A stretch of DNA of 5,560 nt from Flavobacterium psychrophilum (GCA_945872875.1 CAMCBB010000102.1:1-5560), one strand, 5' to 3'; positions 1 to 5,560 are shown, numbered from the stretch's first letter. Translations and numbers: made by a program. The notes: generated by a model not told the origin, from the sequence alone.

Positions 1-554
1 TTTCCTTGGGTTGCAGCATAGATAAAACCATTGGTAATACAAGTTTGTTTTACCGATATGTAATTTCCAGCGGGCCCCATATAATAGGTGTCTCCAAATT
101 CAAAGGTGTTTAAATCAAATAGGGTAATTCCATAATTGGTAGAAATATATAGCTTGTTGTTGTATTCTAAAAAATGATTGATTTGTTTAATTCCTCCCGG
201 GACAGGTACTTCATCTCGAATACCGGTTTTGTATAAAAAAGTACCATCTGCATTTACTACCAACAGCAGCCCATTACTATTTCCTACAAAAGATTTATTT
301 ACCGAATCACTGTGGTAAAATGCGGTTATTGTTTCTGCCTCTAATCCATCAATAGAGGTGGTTGTTTTAAGGTCGTTTGTGTTTAGGTTTTTTGAAAAAA
401 AGGCATTTTCAGAGGAAGCAAAAATATTCTCAGAAGCTTCAGAAATATCAGTAATTTGATTGTATGAAAAATAGCCTTTCCATTTTTGATTATTTTGAGA
501 ATAACCAGAAACAGCTACTAATGATAGGATTAAGAATACAATTCTTTTAAGCAT
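1..554 (-). CDS. porZ: PorZ-like secreted beta-propeller protein (type IX secretion), 5' part only
   Basis: The first 184 codons are present, read from an ATG at 554-552; the rest lies beyond the left edge. Residues 1-20 form a signal peptide: MLKR, then a hydrophobic stretch, ending GYSQ with likely cleavage before NNQKW. The mature start, WKGYFSYNQITDISE, is followed by short repeats of the type 'IFASSENAFFSKN' (44-56), 'SFVGNSNGLLLV' (88-99), 'LYISTNYGITLFDLNT' (135-150) and 'IYAATQG' (178-184). These are blades of the two-component-regulator-type propeller. This arrangement matches the N-terminus of PorZ, the T9SS surface protein that in Porphyromonas gingivalis takes part in delivering anionic LPS to cargo proteins; full-length members are roughly 750-800 residues. 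The identification rests on remembered family resemblance, and the C-terminal sorting domain cannot be seen. Another secreted propeller protein is the alternative. A -7-like box lies 20 nt upstream, so the gene probably has its own promoter behind the gdhA terminator. Confidence 0.72.
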   Translation of the reverse strand, partial: MLKRIVFLILSLVAVSGYSQNNQKWKGYFSYNQITDISEASENIFASSENAFFSKNLNTNDLKTTTSIDGLEAETITAFYHSDSVNKSFVGNSNGLLLVVNADGTFLYKTGIRDEVPVPGGIKQINHFLEYNNKLYISTNYGITLFDLNTFEFGDTYYMGPAGNYISVKQTCITNGFIYAATQG

Positions 555-574
555 TTTTCAATAAAATTTGACAA

Positions 575-582
575 CAAAGATA
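575..582 (-). promoter_or_regulatory. Putative -7 promoter element of the porZ-like gene
   Basis: On the minus strand the bases read TATCTTTG, a full match to the Bacteroidota -7 consensus TAnnTTTG, ending 20 nt before the ATG. It lies downstream of the gdhA terminator in the direction of transcription, as an independent promoter should. I see no TTG at the usual -33 spacing, so the call rests on the -7 box and its position. Confidence 0.5.
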
Positions 583-620
583 CTATAAAACGCATTTATT
601 TGTGTTTTCATATCATGCAA

Positions 621-655
621 TAAAAAAACCTTCTTTCCGATAAAGAAAGAAGGTT
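621..655 (-). terminator. Rho-independent terminator of gdhA
   Basis: An 11-bp perfect stem, AACCTTCTTTC (627-637) with GAAAGAAGGTT (645-655), encloses a 7-nt loop. On the minus strand the hairpin runs directly into a run of T (complement of the A-run at 622-628), starting 24 nt beyond the gdhA stop codon. On the plus strand only a weak T-tract follows, so it should act mainly on minus-strand transcription. It separates gdhA from the porZ-like gene. Confidence 0.9.
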
Positions 656-678
656 GTTTATATAGATTAAAATTGTTT

Positions 679-2022
679 TTATACAATTCCTTGCGCAAGC
701 ATGGCATCGGCAACTTTAACGAAACCTGCAATATTTGCTCCTTTTACATAGTCAACATAACCAGTTGAATCAGAACCATATTTTACACAAGCTGCGTGAA
801 TATTTGCCATAATTGCTTTAAGTCTGTCATCAACTTCTTCTGAAGTCCAGCTTAAACGCAACGAGTTTTGTGACATTTCAAGACCAGAAGTTGCTACTCC
901 ACCTGCATTAGATGCTTTACCTGGAGCAAATAATATTTTAGCTTTTTGGAATACTAAAACGGCTTCTGGAGTTGAAGGCATGTTAGCACCTTCAGCAACA
1001 CAAATACATCCGTTTGCAACCAATGTTTTTGCTTCTTCTTCGTTTAATTCGTTTTGTGTAGCACAAGGAAGCGCAATATCACATTTTACTTCCCAAGGTT
1101 TTTTTCCAGCTACGAATTTTGCGTTTGGATATTTAGTTACATAATCAGAAATTCTTCCGTAGTTCACGTTTTTAATTTCCATTACATAAGCTAATTTTTC
1201 AGCTGTAATTCCGTCTGCGTCATAGATATATCCAGACGAATCTGACATAGTAACTACTTTTCCGCCTAACTGAGTTGCTTTTTCAGTTGCATATTGTGCT
1301 ACATTTCCTGAACCAGAAACGACTACAATTTTTCCTGAAAAACTATCACCTTTAGTTCCAAGCATGCTTTGTGCAAAATACACATCACCATACCCGGTAG
1401 CTTCAGGACGAATTAAAGATCCTCCAAACGAAATTCCTTTTCCAGTTAATACACCAGTAAATTCATTTCTTAATCTTTTATATTGACCAAACATGTAACC
1501 AACTTCTCTTCCACCAACTCCAATATCTCCTGCAGGAACATCGGTATCAGCACCAATATGTTTTGATAATTCTGTCATAAACGCTTGACAGAATTTCATG
1601 ATTTCAATATCTGATTTTCCTTTTGGATCAAAATCTGCTCCACCTTTTCCTCCACCCATTGGTAAAGTAGTTAAACTGTTTTTGAAAGTTTGTTCAAAAG
1701 CTAAGAATTTTAATATACTTAAATTTACAGAAGGGTGGAAGCGAATTCCTCCTTTGTATGGTCCTATTGCAGAGTTCATTTGAATTCTGTAACCACGATT
1801 AACTTGAGTTTTTCCAGCATCATCAATCCAAGTTACACGGAACATGATTACTCTTTCTGGCTCAACCATTCTCTCCAAAAGCATTTTGCCTTCGTATTTT
1901 TTATTTTCTTCAATAAAAGGAATTACTGTTTCTGCAACTTCAGTAACAGCTTGTAAAAATTCAGATTCGTTAGGGTTTTTTTTAGCAACAGCTTCAATAA
2001 AGTTTTGGATACTTTGTGACAT
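679..2022 (-). CDS. gdhA: NADP-specific glutamate dehydrogenase
   Basis: The 447-residue product has the same length as Escherichia coli GdhA and aligns with it end to end as I recall that sequence. It catalyses reversible reductive amination of 2-oxoglutarate with ammonium to glutamate in the cytoplasm, and family members form hexamers. The N-terminal substrate domain carries GPYKGGIRFHPSVN (87-100), FEQTFKN (109-115), the reactive-lysine motif PMGGGKGGADFDPKG (121-135, K126) and PAGDIGVGGREVG (163-175, with D166). The Rossmann domain has VSGSGNVAQ (235-243). SDSSG (260-264) fits NADP(H) preference. Near the C-terminus are PGKASNAGGVATSGLEMSQN (367-386) and the family ending GANIAGFVKVADAMLAQG. 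The ATG at 2022 gives the expected family N-terminus. No frameshift or missing active-site residue is seen. It is transcribed away from the barrel-protein gene, and a strong terminator follows. Confidence 0.97.
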   Translation of the reverse strand: MSQSIQNFIEAVAKKNPNESEFLQAVTEVAETVIPFIEENKKYEGKMLLERMVEPERVIMFRVTWIDDAGKTQVNRGYRIQMNSAIGPYKGGIRFHPSVNLSILKFLAFEQTFKNSLTTLPMGGGKGGADFDPKGKSDIEIMKFCQAFMTELSKHIGADTDVPAGDIGVGGREVGYMFGQYKRLRNEFTGVLTGKGISFGGSLIRPEATGYGDVYFAQSMLGTKGDSFSGKIVVVSGSGNVAQYATEKATQLGGKVVTMSDSSGYIYDADGITAEKLAYVMEIKNVNYGRISDYVTKYPNAKFVAGKKPWEVKCDIALPCATQNELNEEEAKTLVANGCICVAEGANMPSTPEAVLVFQKAKILFAPGKASNAGGVATSGLEMSQNSLRLSWTSEEVDDRLKAIMANIHAACVKYGSDSTGYVDYVKGANIAGFVKVADAMLAQGIV

Positions 2023-2044
2023 AAATGATAATATTAATTTTTAA

Positions 2045-2056
2045 GAAATCGATTTC
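2045..2056. promoter_or_regulatory. Perfect 12-bp palindrome in the gdhA leader, possible operator
   Basis: GAAATCGATTTC equals its own reverse complement. It lies between the inferred gdhA -7 box (2068-2075) and the start codon (2022), so it would begin a few bases after the transcription start. A dimeric regulator bound here could block gdhA transcription. The regulatory role is inferred from position only; palindromes of this length also arise by chance in AT-rich DNA. Confidence 0.3.
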
Positions 2057-2067
2057 GAAATGTTTGA

Positions 2068-2075
2068 CAAATATA
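2068..2075 (-). promoter_or_regulatory. Putative -7 promoter element of gdhA
   Basis: The minus strand reads TATATTTG, a full match to TAnnTTTG, ending 45 nt before the gdhA ATG and implying a leader of about 40 nt. No TTG is present at the usual -33 spacing. The leader is AT-rich with no purine-rich ribosome binding site, which is normal in Bacteroidota. Confidence 0.5.
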
Positions 2076-2146
2076 CATTTTATTAAAATATTGTCACTAT
2101 TTTTTTTAAATTCTCATAATTTTTTGTTACTCAAAAAACTTTTATT

Positions 2147-2190
2147 AAAAATTGAATTGTTGATACAAATCAAATTTATTATCAATTTTT
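2147..2190. repeat. Nested inverted repeat in the gdhA/barrel-protein intergenic region
   Basis: AAAAATTGA (2147-2155) is repeated in inverse orientation as TCAATTTTT (2182-2190), with 26 nt between them. Inside and overlapping it is a shorter pair, TTGATA (2160-2165) and TATCAA (2180-2185). The repeat lies about 70 nt upstream of the gdhA -7 box and 48 nt upstream of the barrel-gene -7 box. It could be a binding site, but in DNA this rich in A and T such pairs are common. Apart from this repeat, the palindrome and the two -7 boxes, the 236-bp region 2023-2258 shows nothing I can name. Confidence 0.2.
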
Positions 2191-2238
2191 TAAAAAATAA
2201 ATAAGTAATTTTTTATTTTATAACTTATGATGTTTTTA

Positions 2239-2246
2239 TATATTTG
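2239..2246 (+). promoter_or_regulatory. Putative -7 promoter element of the outer-membrane barrel gene
   Basis: TATATTTG is a full match to TAnnTTTG. The first in-frame ATG (2259) is only 12 nt past it, leaving a leader of some 6-8 nt. The second in-frame ATG (2274) would have a leader of about 22 nt, which helps decide the start of the downstream gene. No TTG is seen at -33 spacing. Confidence 0.5.
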
Positions 2247-2258
2247 TTGATTAAATAA

Positions 2259-3026
2259 ATGAAAAAAACAATAATGTTTAAGAAAACACAATTTTTAATT
2301 ATTATCCTACTTTCAATTTCTACTTACTCTCAAGGTTGGGGAAGTTATAATGAAATTGGTTTTTCTTCTGGTCCAGTTTTTTTTAAGTCAGATTATGGAG
2401 AAAGAGGTAATTTTGAAAATTTTGAAAAAAATAACGGTTTTACAATTGGCGCTTCTTATTACTTATCAACAATTAATAATTTTAAAGGTTTAGAAGATAA
2501 TTTCAAATTAAGATTAGAAATTTTATATACTCAATCCAGTTTAAAACATTATGGTAAATATGTAGATCCCTCAAGTACATCTTTATTTACCAATCAGCTT
2601 CGTGGAATGTATGGATCAAATTCGTTTATCTCTTTAGGGTTTCAAGTAGAATATTACCCATTAAAAACGGATGATTATAATAGAGGCTCCACTTTTAGTC
2701 CATACCTAAGTTTTGGTCCTCACATTAATTATGTAAGTGTAACTGCTAAATCAACTCTAGGTGAAATGGGAACAACCATCACAACACCTCAAAAATATTA
2801 TGACGGATTTATGAATGGCTCTTTAACAGTTGCTTCGCTTACAGGAGCTATTGGAACAAGAATAAAGTTGTCTTATTACCATTCATTATCTACCGAATTA
2901 AGAGCACAATACTTTTTCTCTGATTGGGTAGATGGATTAAATCCTAATAAAAATATCTATAAAGAAAACCAAAGTAACGATTGGTGCGTTGGATTAAATT
3001 TAGGATATATATATTACTTTAATTAA
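2259..3026 (+). CDS. Uncharacterised outer-membrane beta-barrel protein (Flavobacteriaceae family)
   Basis: The longest reading is 255 residues. Residues 6-25, from MFKKT through a hydrophobic core (FLIIILLSIS) to TYSQ, form a signal peptide, with the mature protein beginning GWGSYNEIG. The remainder alternates polar and aromatic or aliphatic residues in short strands separated by Gly/Asn/Asp-rich turns: NEIGFSSGPVFF (31-42), FTIGASYYLS (61-70), FKLRLEILYTQ (82-92), FISLGFQVEYYPL (123-135), LSFGPHINYVSV (150-161), STELRAQYFFSDW (211-223) and a final VGLNLGYIYYF (244-254). An aromatic residue near the C-terminus is typical of outer-membrane barrels, here perhaps of 8-10 strands. Motifs such as FKSDYGERG and SDWVDGLNPN resemble a flavobacterial family I remember as 'THC0290_0291'; this is recollection, not a search. 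Its function is unknown. The second ATG at 2274 (M6) is the more likely start because of promoter distance, A at -3 and -6, and a better-shaped signal peptide. Confidence 0.8.
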   Translation: MKKTIMFKKTQFLIIILLSISTYSQGWGSYNEIGFSSGPVFFKSDYGERGNFENFEKNNGFTIGASYYLSTINNFKGLEDNFKLRLEILYTQSSLKHYGKYVDPSSTSLFTNQLRGMYGSNSFISLGFQVEYYPLKTDDYNRGSTFSPYLSFGPHINYVSVTAKSTLGEMGTTITTPQKYYDGFMNGSLTVASLTGAIGTRIKLSYYHSLSTELRAQYFFSDWVDGLNPNKNIYKENQSNDWCVGLNLGYIYYFN

Positions 3027-3029
3027 TTA

Positions 3030-4172
3030 TTAACGAAATGCTTGTTCTAAATCAGCAAGTAAATCGTCAATATCCTCAACTCCTGTACTAAGTCGAACTA
3101 AGTCATCCGTAATTCCAACTTCAAGTCGTTTGTCTTCTGGTATCGAGGCATGTGTCATTAATGCAGGATGATTGGCTAACGATTCAACTCCTCCTAATGA
3201 TTCTGCTAAAGTGAATACTTTTAGTTTTTCTAAAAATGAAATTGAATCTGCTTTTTTTCCTGATTTGAAAGTAAAGGAAACCATACCCCCAAAACCGCTC
3301 ATTTGTTTTTTAGCAATTGCATGATTTGGATGATCTGGTAAACCAGGATAATAAACGCGGTCTACTTCGGGGTGGTTGCTTAAGAATTCAGCCACTTTCA
3401 TTCCGTTTTCACAATGTCTTTGAACGCGTAAATGCAATGTTTTAATTCCTCTTAAAACCAAATAACTGTCCATTGGCCCAAGTGTTCCTCCGGTTGCAAA
3501 TTGCTTAAAGTGTAATTCATCACCCAAATCTTTGTCTTTTATTATTAAGGCTCCTGCAATAACATCCGAGTGGCCACCAAGATATTTGGTTGCAGAATGC
3601 ATTACAATATCAGCACCTAAATCAAGGGGTTTTTGCAAATAAGGCGTTGCAAAAGTATTGTCAACAGCAAAAAGTAATTTGTTTTTTTTTGTGATTTTAG
3701 CAATTTCTTGAATATCGGCCAATTTCATTAATGGATTTGTTGGCGTTTCAACCCAAACTAATTTTGTATTTTCATTAATTAAGGATTCGAATTTCTCCAA
3801 ATCGTTCATGTCTACAAAATGAAATTTGATTCCGCTGGCTTTATATAAACGAGTAAATAATCGATATGTTCCTCCATATAAATCATCCATAGCAATGATT
3901 TCATCTCCTGCTTTAAACATTCTTAATAAGCAATCGGTAGCTGCCAATCCGGATGCAAAAGCCAATCCTCTAGCTCCATTTTCAATAGATGCTAAAGCAT
4001 CTTCTAACGCTTGACGAGTAGGATTTGCAGCACGACTGTACTCATAATCCCCCACAGGTTGCCCTGGGCTTTTTTGTACATAGGTTGAGGTTTGAAATAC
4101 AGGAGTCATCACTGCTCCTGTTATTTTTTCGTGGTGTTGCCCACCATGTATTACTTTAGTATTGAATTTCAT
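3030..4172 (-). CDS. metB: Cystathionine gamma-synthase/gamma-lyase family PLP enzyme
   Basis: This 380-residue cytoplasmic enzyme has the usual length for the Cys/Met-metabolism PLP family. Landmarks are YEYSRAANPTRQALE (43-57, Y45 and R47 contacting PLP phosphate across the dimer), FASGLAAT (72-79), DDLYGGTYR (96-104, Y99 stacking on PLP), ETPTNP (142-147), DNTFATP (171-177), SATKYLGGHSD (193-203, with K196 the Schiff-base lysine), AESLGGVESL (323-332) and VRLSTGVED (359-367, R360 for the substrate carboxylate). E324 fits cystathionine-handling enzymes rather than methionine gamma-lyase. Synthase (activated homoserine plus cysteine to cystathionine, MetB) and lyase (cystathionine to cysteine) cannot be separated from the sequence by eye; the symbol is the likelier label in Flavobacterium, not proof. 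No other sulfur gene is adjacent. The start at 4172 gives the standard N-terminus MKFNTKVIHGG. It converges on the barrel gene. Confidence 0.88.
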   Translation of the reverse strand: MKFNTKVIHGGQHHEKITGAVMTPVFQTSTYVQKSPGQPVGDYEYSRAANPTRQALEDALASIENGARGLAFASGLAATDCLLRMFKAGDEIIAMDDLYGGTYRLFTRLYKASGIKFHFVDMNDLEKFESLINENTKLVWVETPTNPLMKLADIQEIAKITKKNKLLFAVDNTFATPYLQKPLDLGADIVMHSATKYLGGHSDVIAGALIIKDKDLGDELHFKQFATGGTLGPMDSYLVLRGIKTLHLRVQRHCENGMKVAEFLSNHPEVDRVYYPGLPDHPNHAIAKKQMSGFGGMVSFTFKSGKKADSISFLEKLKVFTLAESLGGVESLANHPALMTHASIPEDKRLEVGITDDLVRLSTGVEDIDDLLADLEQAFR

Positions 4173-4188
4173 TGGATATAAATTTTGT

Positions 4189-4196
4189 CAAAGGTA
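4189..4196 (-). promoter_or_regulatory. Putative -7 promoter element of the cystathionine enzyme gene
   Basis: The minus strand reads TACCTTTG, a full TAnnTTTG match, ending 16 nt before the ATG at 4172. This implies a very short leader of roughly 10-13 nt. No TTG lies at the -33 distance; instead a 14-bp AT palindrome (4205-4218) covers the spacer and upstream part of the promoter. Confidence 0.45.
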
Positions 4197-4204
4197 CTAA
4201 GTTT

Positions 4205-4218
4205 TTTAAATATTTAAA
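4205..4218. promoter_or_regulatory. 14-bp AT-only palindrome upstream of the cystathionine enzyme gene
   Basis: TTTAAATATTTAAA is a perfect palindrome lying 9-22 bp upstream of the inferred -7 box, where a regulator could contact the promoter. It consists only of A and T, so chance occurrence is quite possible. Nothing else stands out in the intergenic stretch 4173-4328 apart from the -7-like boxes. Confidence 0.2.
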
Positions 4219-4292
4219 GAGTAAGTTATTTCTGAATTAACTCCAAAATAGCAATTTATTAATCGGTTATTTTTTTATAAAAATACAGTTTA

Positions 4293-4316
4293 TATGTTGG
4301 AAATGAATTTCCTTTG
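4293..4316 (+). promoter_or_regulatory. Weak -7-like elements ahead of the ArsC-like gene
   Basis: Two overlapping candidates each match TAnnTTTG at all but one defined base: TATGTTGG (4293-4300) and TTCCTTTG (4309-4316). They lie 28 and 12 nt before the ATG at 4329. Neither has a TTG at -33 spacing, and I cannot choose between them. Either would drive the ArsC-like/EamA pair. Confidence 0.3.
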
Positions 4317-4328
4317 CAAAAAGTTATT

Positions 4329-4682
4329 ATGGCAAATAAAATATTCTATTTAGCTTCTTGCGATACTTGTAGAAAGATAATAAAATCGCTTCCCAATTCT
4401 AATAAATTGGAGTTTCATGACATTCGTCAAAACCCAATAACCGAAAAAGAATTGGAAGAAATGCATTTGCTTTCTGGAAGTTATGAAGCGCTTTTTAGTA
4501 AAAAAGCGCAGTTATATAAATCATTAGATTTAAAAAACAAAACCTTGTTGGAAGCCGATTATAAAATGTATTTGTTGCAACATTATACTTTTTTGAGTCG
4601 TCCTGTTTTTATTATTGACGGCAAAATTTTCATTGGAAATAGCCAAAAAAATATCGCCGAAGTAATTAAAGTTTTAAACTAA
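4329..4682 (+). CDS. ArsC/Spx-family small thioredoxin-fold protein (arsenate reductase-like)
   Basis: The product has 117 residues from the ATG at 4329. An in-frame TTG at 4314 would add five residues but lacks support, and MANKIFYLASCDTCRK is the normal family N-terminus. The first strand is followed by a C11-x-x-C14 redox motif, then a helical middle region, a second motif LSRPVFIIDGK (89-99) containing the family's cis-Pro (P92), and a final helix. The family covers arsenate reductase ArsC, YffB and the regulator Spx. By hand alignment with E. coli ArsC, the catalytic Cys12 and Arg94 correspond to C11 and R91, but Arg60 and Arg107 fall on S57 and N104. True arsenate reduction is therefore doubtful; a thiol-disulfide or glutathione-linked role is likelier. 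Automated annotation would probably say arsenate reductase. Its stop codon overlaps the start of the transporter gene by one base. Confidence 0.88.
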   Translation: MANKIFYLASCDTCRKIIKSLPNSNKLEFHDIRQNPITEKELEEMHLLSGSYEALFSKKAQLYKSLDLKNKTLLEADYKMYLLQHYTFLSRPVFIIDGKIFIGNSQKNIAEVIKVLN

Positions 4683-5560
4683 TGTCAAAAAGAAATTGGG
4701 CACTCCTTGCCGCAACTTTTGTTTCCATAATATATGGCGTGACTTTTACTATTGCCAAAGATGTTATGCCAAAATATGTAGCGCCTTTCGGATTTATCAC
4801 GATGCGAGTGGGAGGGTCTGTATTGCTTTTTTGGCTGATTTCTTTTTTTGGACCCAAAGAAAAAATTGAATTAGCAGATTTTCCTAGAATTATTGCCGCA
4901 GCTTTATTTGGAGTTGCCTTAAATATGCTTACTTTTTTTAAAGGGTTGAGTTATACTTCGCCAATTATGGGTGCCGTTTTAATGGTAACTACGCCAATGA
5001 TTGTCTTGATTTTGTCTTCTTTTATTATGAAAGAACGAATAAAAAAAAGAAAAGCAATCGGAATATTATTTGGCCTGTCAGGAACCATAACCTTGATCCT
5101 TTATGGAAAATCGGTAGCGAATGCTCCAAATGCTTCACTTGGAAATTTATTAGTATTTATTAATGCCGTTTCCTATGCCTTTTATCTAATTATTGTTAAA
5201 AAATTAATGGATAAATACAATGCATTTACTTTTGTAAAATGGATCTACACTTTCGGATTCATTATGGTACTTCCATTTGGATGGAATGAATTTCATGCTA
5301 TTTTTTGGGCAGGAATGCCGGAAGCTATTTATTGGAAAATTGGGTTTGTTGTAGTATTTTCTACTTTTTTCACTTATTTGTTAAACCTACTTTCCATGCG
5401 GGAATTAAAACCTACCACTGTAGCGGTTTTTATTTATTTACAACCTTTATTTGCTACTATTTTTGCAATAGGTCTTGGCAAAGATGAACTGAGCTTGGTG
5501 AAATTACTTTCAGCAGTATTAATTTTTGTAGGAGTGTATTTAGTTACCCAAAAGAAAGCA
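4682..5560 (+). CDS. EamA/DMT-family inner-membrane transporter, 3' end cut by window edge
   Basis: The reading frame is open from the ATG at 4682 to the last base, giving 293 residues without a stop. Family members are about 290-310 residues, so only a short tail is missing. Ten hydrophobic helices fall near residues 6-24, 34-55, 70-88, 93-115, 124-141, 153-172, 182-199, 217-237, 246-266 and 272-289, in two five-helix EamA repeats. Family signatures are the first-helix ending YGVTFTIAK, the helix-2 'FITMRVGG' segment, TSPIMGAVLMVTTPMIVLILSSFIMKERI at the end of helices 3-4, and the matching second-half 'LKPTTVAVFIYLQPLFATIFA'. Each half thus ends in the typical helix-loop with a Pro in the penultimate helix. 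These proteins export or import metabolites such as amino acids, but the substrate cannot be read from the sequence. The ATG shares its A with the TAA of the ArsC-like gene, so the pair is probably translationally coupled. Confidence 0.92.
   Translation, partial: MSKRNWALLAATFVSIIYGVTFTIAKDVMPKYVAPFGFITMRVGGSVLLFWLISFFGPKEKIELADFPRIIAAALFGVALNMLTFFKGLSYTSPIMGAVLMVTTPMIVLILSSFIMKERIKKRKAIGILFGLSGTITLILYGKSVANAPNASLGNLLVFINAVSYAFYLIIVKKLMDKYNAFTFVKWIYTFGFIMVLPFGWNEFHAIFWAGMPEAIYWKIGFVVVFSTFFTYLLNLLSMRELKPTTVAVFIYLQPLFATIFAIGLGKDELSLVKLLSAVLIFVGVYLVTQKKA

Noticed and set aside
627..655. Bidirectional terminator
   Set aside because: Only the minus strand has a long T-run after the stem, and no plus-strand gene ends upstream of it.
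1598..2044. Three plus-strand open frames (1598-1783, 1735-1956, 1844-2044)
   Set aside because: They lie opposite gdhA, whose protein is fully convincing; the translations have no family features and mirror its codons.
2023..2258. Riboswitch or small RNA gene in the gdhA intergenic region
   Set aside because: The sequence is almost entirely A and T with no GC-containing stems or terminator; no recognisable RNA architecture.
3826..4014. Plus-strand open frame of 62 codons
   Set aside because: Antisense to the cystathionine enzyme gene, with no own promoter or recognisable protein.
4314..4328. TTG start adding five residues to the ArsC-like protein
   Set aside because: The ATG at 4329 gives the standard family N-terminus and has A at -3; the TTG overlaps a possible -7 element.
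4666..4857. Minus-strand open frame of 63 codons
   Set aside because: Opposite the start of the EamA transporter and the end of the ArsC-like gene, both clear; no support of its own.
5305..5487. Plus-strand open frame of 60 codons
   Set aside because: Out of frame inside the EamA transporter gene; hydrophobic composition is a by-product of that gene's T-rich codons.
1..5560. Mobile element, CRISPR array, tRNA or rRNA
   Set aside because: No transposase or integrase reading frame, no regularly spaced direct repeats, and no tRNA-like cloverleaf or rRNA sequence seen on either strand.

Overview
The window looks like ordinary chromosomal DNA from a member of the Bacteroidota, most likely Flavobacterium or a close relative. 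The DNA is AT-rich, especially between genes. Signal peptides end in Ser-Gln. Near-perfect TAnnTTTG boxes, the -7 element of Bacteroidota promoters, lie just upstream of most genes. There are no clear Shine-Dalgarno sequences, and a PorZ-like protein of the type IX secretion system (T9SS) is present.

Layout, left to right. (1) At 1-554 on the minus strand is the 5' part of a large secreted beta-propeller gene resembling porZ, cut by the window edge. (2) A strong rho-independent terminator at 621-655 ends the upstream minus-strand gene, a 447-residue NADP-type glutamate dehydrogenase (gdhA, 679-2022). (3) A 236-bp, extremely AT-rich divergent intergenic region (2023-2258) holds a -7 box for each flanking gene, a perfect 12-bp palindrome in the gdhA leader, and a larger inverted repeat. 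(4) On the plus strand is an uncharacterised outer-membrane beta-barrel protein (to 3026). (5) Converging on it, with only 3 nt between stop codons, is a minus-strand PLP enzyme of the cystathionine gamma-synthase/gamma-lyase family (3030-4172). (6) A second divergent intergenic region (4173-4328) leads to a plus-strand pair: a small ArsC/Spx-like thioredoxin-fold protein (4329-4682), whose stop codon overlaps by one base the start of an EamA/DMT-family 10-helix transporter (4682 to the window end, nearly complete).

These are mostly independent transcription units. GdhA (ammonium assimilation) and the cystathionine enzyme (sulfur amino acid metabolism) are housekeeping enzymes. The only clear operon is the ArsC-like/EamA pair. 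I see no mobile element, CRISPR array, rRNA or tRNA, and no evidence for an exotic new system. The points most worth a second look are the barrel protein divergent from gdhA, the ArsC-like protein lacking two of the arsenate-binding arginines, and the palindrome just downstream of the inferred gdhA transcription start.
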